This document shows positions 25,288-34,474 of a DNA stretch of 64,000 bases, piece after piece. Source of the stretch: Anaerolineae bacterium (GTDB lineage Bacteria > Chloroflexota > Anaerolineae > Aggregatilineales > Phototrophicaceae); contig JALHNB010000001.1 of assembly GCA_022843745.1 (NCBI GenBank), forward strand, positions 28,019 to 92,018. Reading direction: 5' to 3'. The position numbers and the translations under genes were made by a program. Position 1 is the stretch's first letter. The number at the start of each line of letters is the position of its first letter. The notes below the pieces were generated by a model. The model saw only the letters and a list, made by a program, of their open reading frames with translations. It was not told where the DNA came from and made no database searches.

Positions 25288-27960
25288 TTACTTGATCGCC
25301 GCCTGAATCAGATCATGCAGCAAAACACGCCGCGCAGGATTTTCGTCGGATGCCAGCGCTGGGAAAGTCGTTAACGTCAGATAGCCACTGCCAATTGAGA
25401 TACGTGCGGCGAGCGCAACCGGAATGTGCAGCCAACCCACAAACAAACCCGCCAACGTATCCTGAGCCTGAACGCCGGTCAGGACATGCGCCGGAAGCGC
25501 ACCACGCCAGGAAAAATCGAGCAGCGGCCCGCCGGGAATGCGGGTGATGCCAGGGCGAATCCAGGCAAAACTACTCGCCCAATTGCCTGACCAGGGCGTT
25601 CCTTCTCTGGCTTTGACTTCAATGCCTTCCATGAGTGTACCTTCCTGGGTGGCAAAAACCAGCGCACGTCCGCCGTTTCTGACGTATTCGAGCATTTCCA
25701 CATCAACGGATGTGCCGATATGCAGCCCATCACGATTCAACATATAGCCCGCGCCTTGCAGCAGCGACGCGAATTCTACGTCACTGGTCGCGACGGTAAT
25801 ATTTTGAGCGTTACGTCGTAAACCGGACGAAAAAATGCTCAGGGTTTGTACATTTTGAGCGACCTGTTCACCATTCGGCAGCTCCAAGCTGAACGTGATC
25901 GTGTATGGACTGGCATCGGCAACTTCTGGGGCTGTAAAGGAAAGCGTACTCACTGAAACGACTTCGCCGGGGGATGCGTTGATGGACTCAAATTGACCGC
26001 CTAAATCCGTGCCTTCCAGTGACCAGCGCAGCACCGCGTTTGCCAATGTTTTTGTGCCGTGATGCGCGACCAGTAGATTGAACGTCACTGTTTCGCCCGA
26101 CCAATACGCCAGCCGATCCCAACGCGGCACGATGATCGTATCGGCATTAAATTCGAGCATCCGATCTTTGAAGATACGCGGGTTACGCGCCATATCGACC
26201 AGACCGTTGCACTCCCAATGTAAATCTGTCCATTCGGTGATGACATAGCCGGAGATCGTCGATTCGGCACGCATGACTTCGATTTCGTGCTTGAGCGCAC
26301 GGTACTGCGCCCATTGCGCCGCCTCCGCCAGACCTGACCAGTTGCCAAACACGCTGTTCAGTTCGGTCAGGTTGAGACGCTCCTCCGCGCCATGTGGCAA
26401 AACGACGCTGGGATTTCCCCAATCGCTGCCCGTCGCAAACCACCAGGGTTCCTCGCCACCGTAAGCCTGTTTCAAAAGCTCAATATCCGGCAGTCCCCAA
26501 TTGCCAAATTCGGAAACCAGCAGCGGTTCTTTTCCCGTGCGCTCGATGTCACCATGCGGGCTGTATGACCAGCCTGGACGCGCGGCGAAATCGGTCACGA
26601 ATTTTTGCCAACCATCCAGGTTATCCGGCATTGCCGAATAATTATGATAATCGTCCAGATCGCTTTTGACGTGGAAGTTATGGAAGCAGGCGGAGTTATC
26701 GACAATCAGGCGGTGTGGGTCAATCTGTCGCGCCCAATCAAATGTTTCAAGCAGCCAGGTGCGGTCTGCCTGCGAACGGGTGACGTTTGTCCCCCAATCC
26801 TCATTGACCAGCGTCCAGATCATGATCGAGGGGTGATTCCAATCGCGGGCGACCATCGCCTCAAATGTCTGTCGGGCGCGGCGGCCTGCGGCTTCGGTGA
26901 TATTCCAGGTGTTGTCGCTCAGTTTTCCCCAACTGGGAATTTCTGCCCAGACGAGCAGCCCTTCTTCATCGGCGGCCTGTAAATAGCGCGGGTCGGCAAT
27001 TTTGATGTGGCAGCGCAGGCAGTTCAGCCCCATCGCCTTCGCCAGCTTCACCTGATCGCGCAAAAATTCCAGCGACGGCGGGGTATAGATGCCTTCCGGG
27101 TAATAATCCTGATCGAGTGCGCCGCGCAGATAGAAAGTTTCGCCATTGAGCCACAATTTGCCGTCGCGCGTTTCCAGTGTGCGGATGCCGAATCGCGCCG
27201 TTTGCAGGTCAATCGTCTGGTCGCCTGCCGAGAGTGTGACTTCGAGCGTATATAAGGAGGGCGAATCAAGATTCCACAGCAGTGGCGAAGGGATCGAAAA
27301 TTCTAAATTGGTTTCGTCGGATGCAGCAATTTCAGCCGTTGCCACGACTTCTCCCTGTGGGGATAGGCATTTCGCTTGGATGTGTTCGCCCGCGCCAGCC
27401 CCCGCTAATCGAATCGCCGCCGAAACTTTTCCGCTTAAGCCTTGTGGTGTGACATGTATCTGCTGGATAAAGCGTTTGGGGCGGGCTTCCAGATTGACGG
27501 ACTGCCAGATGCCGCCGATTGGCCCATACCAGGACTGTTTACCATGTGGAATGTCCGGGAATTGATATTCTGGGAAAATATCGGCCTCTTTGCCGGGGTC
27601 GAGGACGCGCACGACGATCTCATTATCAAGGTCATACTTCACCAGTGCTGAAATATCCAGCTCAAATGGCAGATAACCGCCTTCATGTTCGCCCGCGCGT
27701 TGGCCGTTTACCCACACCTCGGCGAAATAATCGACTGCGCCGAAATGCAGGAAAATCGCACTGCTCTCCCAATCAGAGGATATGAGAATGGAACGGCGAT
27801 ACCAGCCGACACCGGGAGTCAACCTCAAATCATCGAACTGGCTCTGCCAGGGGCCGGGTACATGTGTTTCGCGCCAGGATGTGATCTGGTCAACGGTCAT
27901 TTTCCCCGCAGGGTCGATCTGGAACTGCCAGGGGCCATCCAAACTTATGGATTGTCGCAT
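25288..27960 (-). CDS. Glycoside hydrolase family 2 protein (beta-galactosidase/glucuronidase type)
   Basis: The 890-residue enzyme has the GH2 layout: an N-terminal sugar-binding domain (ISLDGPWQFQIDPAGKM start, then VDYFAEVWVNGQRAGEHEGG), an immunoglobulin-like domain and a TIM barrel. The acid/base is Glu387 in WTLVNEDWG and the nucleophile Glu484 in LLVSEFGNWG. About 300 residues of beta domains follow. No signal peptide is seen, so it is probably cytoplasmic. GGTTAAGGAG sits before the ATG at 27960, the same ribosome site as pepF; in-frame codons further upstream cross a palindromic repeat and are not coding. Exact glycoside is not readable. Confidence 0.9.
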   Translation of the reverse strand: MRQSISLDGPWQFQIDPAGKMTVDQITSWRETHVPGPWQSQFDDLRLTPGVGWYRRSILISSDWESSAIFLHFGAVDYFAEVWVNGQRAGEHEGGYLPFELDISALVKYDLDNEIVVRVLDPGKEADIFPEYQFPDIPHGKQSWYGPIGGIWQSVNLEARPKRFIQQIHVTPQGLSGKVSAAIRLAGAGAGEHIQAKCLSPQGEVVATAEIAASDETNLEFSIPSPLLWNLDSPSLYTLEVTLSAGDQTIDLQTARFGIRTLETRDGKLWLNGETFYLRGALDQDYYPEGIYTPPSLEFLRDQVKLAKAMGLNCLRCHIKIADPRYLQAADEEGLLVWAEIPSWGKLSDNTWNITEAAGRRARQTFEAMVARDWNHPSIMIWTLVNEDWGTNVTRSQADRTWLLETFDWARQIDPHRLIVDNSACFHNFHVKSDLDDYHNYSAMPDNLDGWQKFVTDFAARPGWSYSPHGDIERTGKEPLLVSEFGNWGLPDIELLKQAYGGEEPWWFATGSDWGNPSVVLPHGAEERLNLTELNSVFGNWSGLAEAAQWAQYRALKHEIEVMRAESTISGYVITEWTDLHWECNGLVDMARNPRIFKDRMLEFNADTIIVPRWDRLAYWSGETVTFNLLVAHHGTKTLANAVLRWSLEGTDLGGQFESINASPGEVVSVSTLSFTAPEVADASPYTITFSLELPNGEQVAQNVQTLSIFSSGLRRNAQNITVATSDVEFASLLQGAGYMLNRDGLHIGTSVDVEMLEYVRNGGRALVFATQEGTLMEGIEVKAREGTPWSGNWASSFAWIRPGITRIPGGPLLDFSWRGALPAHVLTGVQAQDTLAGLFVGWLHIPVALAARISIGSGYLTLTTFPALASDENPARRVLLHDLIQAAIK

Positions 27961-27991
27961 AAACAAAAACTCCTTAACCAGCAATAGCAGT

Positions 27992-28020
27992 GTAGGGGCG
28001 ACTCGCCGAGTCGCCCTTAC
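27992..28020. repeat. GTAGGGG palindromic repeat copy
   Basis: GTAGGGGCGACTCG and CGAGTCGCCCTTAC form a near-perfect palindrome. It lies in the divergent gap between the GH2 gene and the SIMPL gene, 32 bases upstream of the GH2 start. Confidence 0.85.
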
Positions 28021-28137
28021 CGGAAATTTCACAAGAATACCCCAAACGTGGAACTTTTTCGCGCACGAGTTCGTCTTATAGGATGAAGGGGCTTTATGGA
28101 TGCCCTGTATTTTGTTCATTTAAGGAGAAAGAATATC

Positions 28138-28863
28138 ATGAAGCGATTTTCACTGTGGTCTAAAATGGGCGTGATCACTGCGCTCGTGGGTTTGCTGGTG
28201 ATGCTGACCGGGGCGGCCTCGGCACAGGATGCGCCGACAAACTCTGTAACTGTTGATGGTTTCGGACAGGCGTTTGGTACGCCGGATGTGGCCTATCTTC
28301 AGTTTGGTGTGCAAGTGACCGATACGGATGTAACCGCCGCTTTTAACGAAGCGAATGAGTTGATGACGGCTGTCATTGGCGCCCTCACTGAGCAGGGCAT
28401 TGAAGCCAAAGACATCCAAACCACTGGCCTCTTTATGTATCCAGAGACGGCCTACGATCCTCAGACTGGCGCACCAATGGATAGCGTCACCTACCGCGTC
28501 GGTAATTCTGTCGATGTGACCATCCGTGATGTCAGCAAAATTGGCGAAATTGTCAGCGCTGGAGTGGACGCGGGCGCGAATAACATCAACAGCCTGAATT
28601 TTGGCATTGCTGATACCGCCGCACTGGAAAGCGAAGCGCGTATTGCCGCTGTCGCCGATGCAAAAGATCGTGCTAGCCAGTTAGCTGAAGCTTTGGGGAT
28701 GACCCTCGGCGATCCGATTGTCGTCGTGGAATCCTTCGCCAGCAGCGCACCACCTGTTCTTTATGATCGTGCTCAGGCGATGGGTGGCGCGGGGAACGTG
28801 CCGATCCAGCAGGGTCAGTTGAATGTGAATGTCCAGGTGACGGTAACGTTCAGCGCCAGCTAA
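28138..28863 (+). CDS. SIMPL domain (DUF541) exported protein
   Basis: This 241-residue protein has a signal peptide (MGVITALVGLLVMLTGAASA) and one SIMPL domain. Landmarks are VTVDGFGQAFGTPDVAYLQF near the N terminus, IEAKDIQTTGLFMYPE, the VDVTIRDVSKIGEIVSA strand-helix and a helical DAKDRASQLAEALGM segment. The family forms periplasmic or surface assemblies of uncertain role. AAGGAGAAAG precedes the ATG at 28138, so the upstream in-frame ATG at 28096 is not used. It converges with the kinase-like gene across a C-rich repeat. Confidence 0.85.
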   Translation: MKRFSLWSKMGVITALVGLLVMLTGAASAQDAPTNSVTVDGFGQAFGTPDVAYLQFGVQVTDTDVTAAFNEANELMTAVIGALTEQGIEAKDIQTTGLFMYPETAYDPQTGAPMDSVTYRVGNSVDVTIRDVSKIGEIVSAGVDAGANNINSLNFGIADTAALESEARIAAVADAKDRASQLAEALGMTLGDPIVVVESFASSAPPVLYDRAQAMGGAGNVPIQQGQLNVNVQVTVTFSAS

Positions 28864-28868
28864 ATTAA

Positions 28869-28986
28869 CCTCACCCCCAACCCCTCTGCCACAGGCATTC
28901 CCGTTGGTCATCCAATGCGTTGGAGAGGGGAGACAAGCCTTTATTAAGCCCCTCCCTATTACTATGGGGAGGGGTTTGGGGTGGGG
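28869..28986. repeat. C-rich/G-rich composite inverted repeat
   Basis: CCTCACCCCCAACCCCT (28869-28885) pairs with AGGGGTTTGGGGTGGGG (28970-28986) with few mismatches. An inner hairpin (CCCCTCCC at 28949-28956 with GGGGAGGGG at 28966-28974) precedes the right arm. It fills the convergent gap of the SIMPL and kinase-like genes and looks like a dispersed intergenic element. Confidence 0.75.
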
Positions 28987-28990
28987 ATAT

Positions 28991-31900
28991 TTATCGCAAG
29001 GTCACAAGCCAGTTGGTCACGCTGACGATGACACCGCCGTCCTTGACGAACAGCGCAGGCACAACATTCCCCGCGTCGAATGCAATCGGCTGTCCAAGCT
29101 GCTCATCATTGAAAAACACGACGACCATCCCTGTAGACAGATCGCGCTCCAGGCGCACACGTCCGGCTGCGGCGTTGACGGTTCGCTGACCGATAGGCTG
29201 AACGGTGCTGTCGATGCGCTGACCGAGGCCGATAACGCCCGGTTCGACCAACCGAATTTGCAGACCAGCAACATTGGCGGGGTCGTTCGCGTCCTGAAAC
29301 ACCAGACCGAAGAAAACTTCATTGTCGAGTATCAGCGGGGGGTTAAAGGTCGTTAACGTCAGGGTCGCCTCGACACGAGTGATGCGGCTGGTGGCATTAT
29401 TGCCGAATAACTGTTCAAGCATCTCCGTCGGCGGCGCAATCGTGATCGTGTCGCCACCTGTTTCTCCACCAACACCCAATCGCCAGAATGTGCCATCCGT
29501 CCCCAACGAAAATTGTTCGCTGTTCCAGGGGTAATCCGTCACGCGCGTGTTCAATAATGCCAGCAAATCCTGACGGCCCTGTAAGCCCTGCGGCGGCAAA
29601 GTCGGCGTTAGTGTCGGCGTTCGCGTTGGCGTGTCCGAAGGCGTTGGGGTTTCTGTTGGTGTGTCGGTTGGCGCGGGCGTTTCCGTTAAGGTCGGCAAAT
29701 CCGTCGGAAGCACAGAAGTTGAATCTTCGGTCACATCCGCCACCAATGGCAGCAAAGTCGGCGTGATGAAATCCGACGGCTCTGTGGGGCTGGCGATGAT
29801 CGGCGTTTCCGTCGCACTTTGACTCACACTTTGCGGCGCTCCCGACTCCGAAGTTGCTTCGTTTTCGGGTGTATCGCTGAGAGTGACAGCGATAACAGGC
29901 GCAGCACCATTCCGATTTGAGAGCGCACCGATGAGGATGAGCGCCACGATGAGCAGGATGCCACCGCCGCCGATGACCACAGCCATCAGCGGAATGCGCC
30001 GTCGAGAGGATGTCACAGGTTCAGAGATGGGCGCATCCTGGAATTCGGTTTCGGGAATTTCGGTAATATGTGGTGTAGGTTCGTTGGTTGGCGGCGCGGG
30101 AAATTCCGGCGCTTGCTCGGTGACATCGTACCAGAAGCGATACAGCGGATAGGCAGGGTGGCGATCAATAAACATTGCCCGGAAAAGTTCGTTAAACCGT
30201 GTGAGTTTGGCGCTGCGTCGAGCATTTGTATCCGCGTAGACCGCCAGGAACGATTCGTAGGTATCTCGCCACTGGCGCAGAGTTCCTGCGTGAGCATCAC
30301 CCAGCAGGCGCTCGGTGAGTTCATATTGGCGGCGATGAGTCGTGCGGATGATTTCCTGAGCTTCTTCGGGGCGGCTCTCGATAATCTGGATCATCTGACG
30401 CGCTTTGGTATGGAGTTCCGCCGATCCTGCCTGCAATTCCATCAAAAAGGCGCGATAGGGCGTGAGCGTGATGGAGGCAGCCTGCTCGATCTCATTGACC
30501 GCATTAATGGCATTTTCCAGCTTGATCCCCGCAGGTCGGAATTCCCCATCTGACCAATCACGCAGGGAAGCCTGAAGTTCGCGCAGGCTGTGGATGCCCG
30601 CCGTCAGAATTTTTGCGTGGGGGTTGGCCTCAAGCTGCTTGGACGTGCTATCCAGAGTCGCCAGCGCCTTCGCATCTTTAATCTGGTTAATCAGTTCAGC
30701 CCCGGCAGCGATGTCTCGTCGACGCGCGATAAATTCTTCTAATGCGCGGGCAGCAACATGGCGCAGGCCGACATTTTCGAGCGATTTAACAGCGGCTTCG
30801 TACCAGAAATCGGCATCACCCATTTCGTTCTCGTGCGCGTCCAACACGCCCAGCAGAACATAATTCATGAACAGGATACGCACGGCGGCGGTGCTGTTCC
30901 GGCTGTAAAGTTCGACCAGCCCTTTGCTCATCGCCTTCAGATAGATTTCCTTGTTGGGCATCTGCTTGGTGAAATTTTCGCGCAGGGTGTTTTCGTCCAC
31001 CATAAACAGTCGCTCGACAGAAACCAGCGCCGCTTTTGTGGCTTTTGGGTCGTTCACGCCGTTGCGTTCGACCCACCCCCGTGTGATTTCTGCCAATCGC
31101 TGCAAACGTCCGGCGGCGAAGCGCTGCGGATCGGTGCGGGAAATTTCAGCGGCGCGTTTGCCCAATTGCTCGGCATCCGCCAGCCGTCCGCGATCAAAAG
31201 CTTCCCAGCCATCCGCCAGGGCGCGTCCTAGTCCACCAAACAGTGAATGGCGCTCGACATACTGCGTATTGGTGATGATCGTCCGTAATTGATTAAACCA
31301 ACCAGCCAGTGTTGGGCTGATCGTGCCAACCGCGTCGGTTGCCTGCGCCAGCGCGGTGATCGCGCCCATGCGGTTGCCCTGAATAGTCGCGTTTTCGTAA
31401 CCTGTCCACGATTGTTCCGCGATACCCAGCCCTTCGACCATGCCGACCAGCATTTCATCAAAGAGGCGTGCGACAAACGGGGCGAGATCGGTTTGCGATT
31501 CTTTCAGCCACGCTTCCAGATCGGAGCCATCGGCGGTGGGGACGTAAGTCTGGTACATGCCGAGCAGTTCGTAGAGGCTGTCCAGCAAGCGTTGGACAAT
31601 CTCCCAGGATTCGTTGTTGGGGTCAACCAAACGGCTGTGATCGAGGGCTTCAGTCGCATCGCGCGGGCTGGAAGCAGCCTGCTTGCCGATCACGTGCATA
31701 TTGTCCGCCATCGCCATCGCCGCGATAGTTGCTCGTTCAAGTGTCGAAAATGGCAGCTTACGATCCGGCAAACTGCGGCCCTGGCTGACGGCATCCAACA
31801 GGGTATTGAGCGCGGTCAGGCCATCGACAACCGAGCGATAGCTGTCGCGCAGTTCCGCCATGCTCACAGCACTCGAACTGGGCATCGCCCGCAGAGTCGC

Positions 31901-33292
31901 GTTAATTTCGGCCAGGACAGCACGTGGCTCGGTGACGGGTACGCCTTCGGTTGCTAATTGTGTCAGCGCCAAATCCAGGCGATAGAGATTGGGGCGGAGC
32001 AGGTGAATTTCCGGCACATGCGCGGAAATGCGCTCTGCCAGACTCCATTGCAGCGCCCGCACTCGCTCATCTTCAACCCCCTGAATCAGCAGCTTATGGG
32101 CGGCGTGTTCAGGATGCGCCTCAAAAATGAGGACGATGCTGTCCAGCACAGCCGATGGGATGGGTTTCGGATTCGCATCGTGCAGAATCATCGCGAAATC
32201 GAGCAGCAGGTTAATCAACAGGGCGTTGTCGCCATACGCTTTGTGGCGCAGCTCGTCCAGCAAATTCACGGTGCGCGACCAGTTGCCGCTTTCCATGTAG
32301 ATGCGAATCGCGTCAAGATCGGCGGAGACTTCCAGGTCTTGCTGGCGTGCCATAATTTCGCGATAAATTTCGCGCGACTGCGGATAGCCGGGATCCATCG
32401 CCAGCGCTGGCTCAAGCATACTCATCATGCCATTGAGTTCATCGCGGCTGCGATTGCGGCGCAAACGCTCGCTTACACGGTTCAGGATCGTATCCCGGTC
32501 ACGTACGATTGGCGCACGATATTCCGACAGCGCTTTGCGAAGATCGGCAATGGTGTGATAACGGTTGCGCAGGTTAGGATGTACCGCGCGGCTGACGATG
32601 GATTGCAACCGGGAATGGATGCGTTCGCTGTCATCGCCAAAATCCAGCCGCAAATCTTCACCTGCATCGCGTGGAATATCGGGTCGCCGCCCCCCCGTGA
32701 GAATGAAATATAAAAGCTCGCCGACCTGAGAGACATCGCTCTGGCGGCTGATGCCCTGGGGGGTGATCTCGTCACCTTCCAGAAAAACCGCGTTACCCCA
32801 ATCAATCAGTTTAAGGCTGTAAGTGTCGCGATTCCAGAATAAATGTTTGGCATCCACGTCGTTGTAAACAATATCATGCGCGTGGGCGGTGTGCAGCAGG
32901 TCGAGCAGCAGGTCGATAATCATGAGCATTTCAAGTTCTGGCAGTCGCTGACCATGTGAGGCCAGTTCCAGAACCGTATCAGCGACAATAGCCCCCTGCC
33001 CGCGCTCAATCGCGATATATTGATGCGGCATTCCGCCAACCGAAAACTGCCCTGTACCGACCAATTCGGTGAGAACCGGATGTCCGGCGAGGCGCGTCAA
33101 GGCCTTGCGCTCGTTGAGGATGCTGACCTCTTGCCCAGCGCGAATGGGAGGCGCATCGTTGGGGGCGGGGCGCTTAATCACCACCAGGCGGTTATTGGCC
33201 TGGGTATCGACAGCGCGAAGCGTTTCGCCAGAGCGACCACGGGGATAAATATAATCATAACGATAACGGTTATCAAAAAGGCTGTCAGCCAT
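28991..33292 (-). CDS. Large membrane protein with atypical N-terminal kinase-like domain and extracellular C-terminal domain
   Basis: The 1433-residue protein starts with a Ser/Thr kinase-like domain (about 1-260). It keeps Lys40 in LVVIK, Asp145 in VYNDVDAKHLFW and Asp164 in LIDWGNA. However, the positions of the catalytic-loop Lys and Asn of HRDxKxxN hold Asp147 and His150. A mostly helical cytoplasmic stretch of about 830 residues follows with no motif I recognise. One membrane helix lies near 1100-1122, then a Thr/Pro-rich linker and a beta-rich exported domain of about 190 residues. The ATG at 33292 follows GGAG. It may be an atypical kinase or a pseudokinase scaffold. Confidence 0.8.
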   Translation of the reverse strand: MADSLFDNRYRYDYIYPRGRSGETLRAVDTQANNRLVVIKRPAPNDAPPIRAGQEVSILNERKALTRLAGHPVLTELVGTGQFSVGGMPHQYIAIERGQGAIVADTVLELASHGQRLPELEMLMIIDLLLDLLHTAHAHDIVYNDVDAKHLFWNRDTYSLKLIDWGNAVFLEGDEITPQGISRQSDVSQVGELLYFILTGGRRPDIPRDAGEDLRLDFGDDSERIHSRLQSIVSRAVHPNLRNRYHTIADLRKALSEYRAPIVRDRDTILNRVSERLRRNRSRDELNGMMSMLEPALAMDPGYPQSREIYREIMARQQDLEVSADLDAIRIYMESGNWSRTVNLLDELRHKAYGDNALLINLLLDFAMILHDANPKPIPSAVLDSIVLIFEAHPEHAAHKLLIQGVEDERVRALQWSLAERISAHVPEIHLLRPNLYRLDLALTQLATEGVPVTEPRAVLAEINATLRAMPSSSAVSMAELRDSYRSVVDGLTALNTLLDAVSQGRSLPDRKLPFSTLERATIAAMAMADNMHVIGKQAASSPRDATEALDHSRLVDPNNESWEIVQRLLDSLYELLGMYQTYVPTADGSDLEAWLKESQTDLAPFVARLFDEMLVGMVEGLGIAEQSWTGYENATIQGNRMGAITALAQATDAVGTISPTLAGWFNQLRTIITNTQYVERHSLFGGLGRALADGWEAFDRGRLADAEQLGKRAAEISRTDPQRFAAGRLQRLAEITRGWVERNGVNDPKATKAALVSVERLFMVDENTLRENFTKQMPNKEIYLKAMSKGLVELYSRNSTAAVRILFMNYVLLGVLDAHENEMGDADFWYEAAVKSLENVGLRHVAARALEEFIARRRDIAAGAELINQIKDAKALATLDSTSKQLEANPHAKILTAGIHSLRELQASLRDWSDGEFRPAGIKLENAINAVNEIEQAASITLTPYRAFLMELQAGSAELHTKARQMIQIIESRPEEAQEIIRTTHRRQYELTERLLGDAHAGTLRQWRDTYESFLAVYADTNARRSAKLTRFNELFRAMFIDRHPAYPLYRFWYDVTEQAPEFPAPPTNEPTPHITEIPETEFQDAPISEPVTSSRRRIPLMAVVIGGGGILLIVALILIGALSNRNGAAPVIAVTLSDTPENEATSESGAPQSVSQSATETPIIASPTEPSDFITPTLLPLVADVTEDSTSVLPTDLPTLTETPAPTDTPTETPTPSDTPTRTPTLTPTLPPQGLQGRQDLLALLNTRVTDYPWNSEQFSLGTDGTFWRLGVGGETGGDTITIAPPTEMLEQLFGNNATSRITRVEATLTLTTFNPPLILDNEVFFGLVFQDANDPANVAGLQIRLVEPGVIGLGQRIDSTVQPIGQRTVNAAAGRVRLERDLSTGMVVVFFNDEQLGQPIAFDAGNVVPALFVKDGGVIVSVTNWLVTLR

Positions 33293-33371
33293 CAATTATT
33301 TCTCCAAAAAATGACCTGGGGACAGGCCATGTACCCCTATTGTACGCGCTGGAAGCAGAGCCGCAAGGTTG

Positions 33372-33400
33372 TTGACGCATCTTTGTGAAAAGCGTAATAT
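33372..33400 (+). promoter_or_regulatory. Probable sigma-70 type promoter for the DinB-like/dtd unit
   Basis: TTGACG (33372-33377) and TAATAT (33395-33400) are separated by exactly 17 bases, ending 33 bases before the DinB-like ATG. This is the best promoter match in the window. Confidence 0.6.
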
Positions 33401-33433
33401 CATAACATAGACGGTGGTGAGGAATGAGTCGAA

Positions 33434-33982
33434 ATGTCTGAAGAATATAATGTGACTTACCGTTTTCTGGATAGCGAGGCTGATCGCAAAAAGTTAGTCG
33501 AAGATATTCGGCGGATACGGCGCACAGTTCTGCAACTGGTCGAGACTGTCCCGCGCGACAAATGGTACGAGCCGCGCTATCACGAATGGTCGTTGGCTGC
33601 CATGCTGGGACATCTGCAAGCGATTGATAATTTGTCGCTGATCCAGATCAAAATGGCGCTCATCGGCCTTCGTTTTCCCGTTCCTGTCGGTATTCTCAAT
33701 AAATTTAATGATATGAGCGCACGAATTTTCAAAAATCGGGTCGTGGAAACAACCATACACGGCATTCAAAAGAATGAAAAACGCATTTCCGATTTTATTA
33801 TGCACCTGCCGATGGATAAATTTACGATCCCGATTTACCATCCCCCATCCAACAAGTATTTAACTACTGAGCAAGCTGTCCAGATGTTATTTCTCCATCA
33901 CTGGCAGCTACATCTCCAAACCATGCGCGAAGTCGAAGGAATCTATTACGAGCCGCCGCAGAGCCGGGATACGTCGGTTTAG
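33434..33982 (+). CDS. DinB-like four-helix protein
   Basis: This 182-residue protein resembles the DinB/YfiT superfamily of four-helix bundles that often bind a metal through three His residues. Candidate ligands are in [16 protein letters not shown] and [17 protein letters not shown], the latter being the typical C-terminal helix. Members have varied thiol-transferase or damage-associated roles, and no specific reaction can be named. A strong promoter lies 33 bases upstream. The dtd gene begins two bases after its stop, so the two are cotranscribed. Confidence 0.75.
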   Translation: MSEEYNVTYRFLDSEADRKKLVEDIRRIRRTVLQLVETVPRDKWYEPRYHEWSLAAMLGHLQAIDNLSLIQIKMALIGLRFPVPVGILNKFNDMSARIFKNRVVETTIHGIQKNEKRISDFIMHLPMDKFTIPIYHPPSNKYLTTEQAVQMLFLHHWQLHLQTMREVEGIYYEPPQSRDTSV

Positions 33983-33984
33983 CC

Positions 33985-34434
33985 ATGCGTGTTGTTCTTC
34001 AACGGGTGAAGCAGGGCAGTGTCACGGTTAACGGTGAAATCGTCGGCAGCGTCGGCGAGGGTTTTGTCATTTTGGTCGGCGTGACGCACGGCGATACGCA
34101 GGCCGAGGCTGATTTACTCGCCAAAAAGACCGCCAATTTGCGCGTTTTTGAAGATGCTGAAGGCAAAATGAATTTGTCGGCGCTTGATGTGGGCGCGGGG
34201 GCGCTCGTCATTTCGCAGTTTACGCTCTATGCCGATGCGAAAAAAGGTCGCCGTCCCAGCTTTATCGACGCTGCCCGCCCGGAAATCGCCGAGCCTTTAG
34301 TCAGCTATTACGGCGAACGTCTACAAGCCGAAGGAATCGAGCGTGTTGAAAAGGGCATTTTCGGCGCGACGATGCTGGTCGAAATCCACAACGACGGCCC
34401 CGTAACGATTATTCTCGATACGAATGATTTGTAG
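33985..34434 (+). CDS. dtd: D-aminoacyl-tRNA deacylase
   Basis: This 149-residue enzyme hydrolyses D-aminoacyl-tRNAs and glycyl-tRNA(Ala), a proofreading step in translation. It matches Dtd along its full length: [15 protein letters not shown] start, ILVGVTHGD, the active-site strand [19 protein letters not shown] and the chirality motif NDGPVT near the end. It starts two bases after the DinB-like gene. Its TAG stop lies inside the left arm of a GTAGGGG repeat. Confidence 0.95.
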   Translation: MRVVLQRVKQGSVTVNGEIVGSVGEGFVILVGVTHGDTQAEADLLAKKTANLRVFEDAEGKMNLSALDVGAGALVISQFTLYADAKKGRRPSFIDAARPEIAEPLVSYYGERLQAEGIERVEKGIFGATMLVEIHNDGPVTIILDTNDL

Positions 34435-34459
34435 GGGCGACTTAGCGAGTCGCCCCTAC
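34431..34459. repeat. GTAGGGG palindromic repeat that supplies the dtd stop codon
   Basis: Arms GTAGGGGCGAC (34431-34441) and GTCGCCCCTAC (34449-34459) are perfect. The TAG in the left arm terminates dtd. The element separates convergent dtd and aldo/keto reductase genes. Confidence 0.9.
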
Positions 34460-34474
34460 GCAAATGACCCTCAA

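Noticed and set aside
27961-28119. Longer N terminus for the GH2 enzyme
   Set aside because: It would translate a GTAGGGG palindrome and run past the GGTTAAGGAG ribosome site in front of the ATG at 27960.
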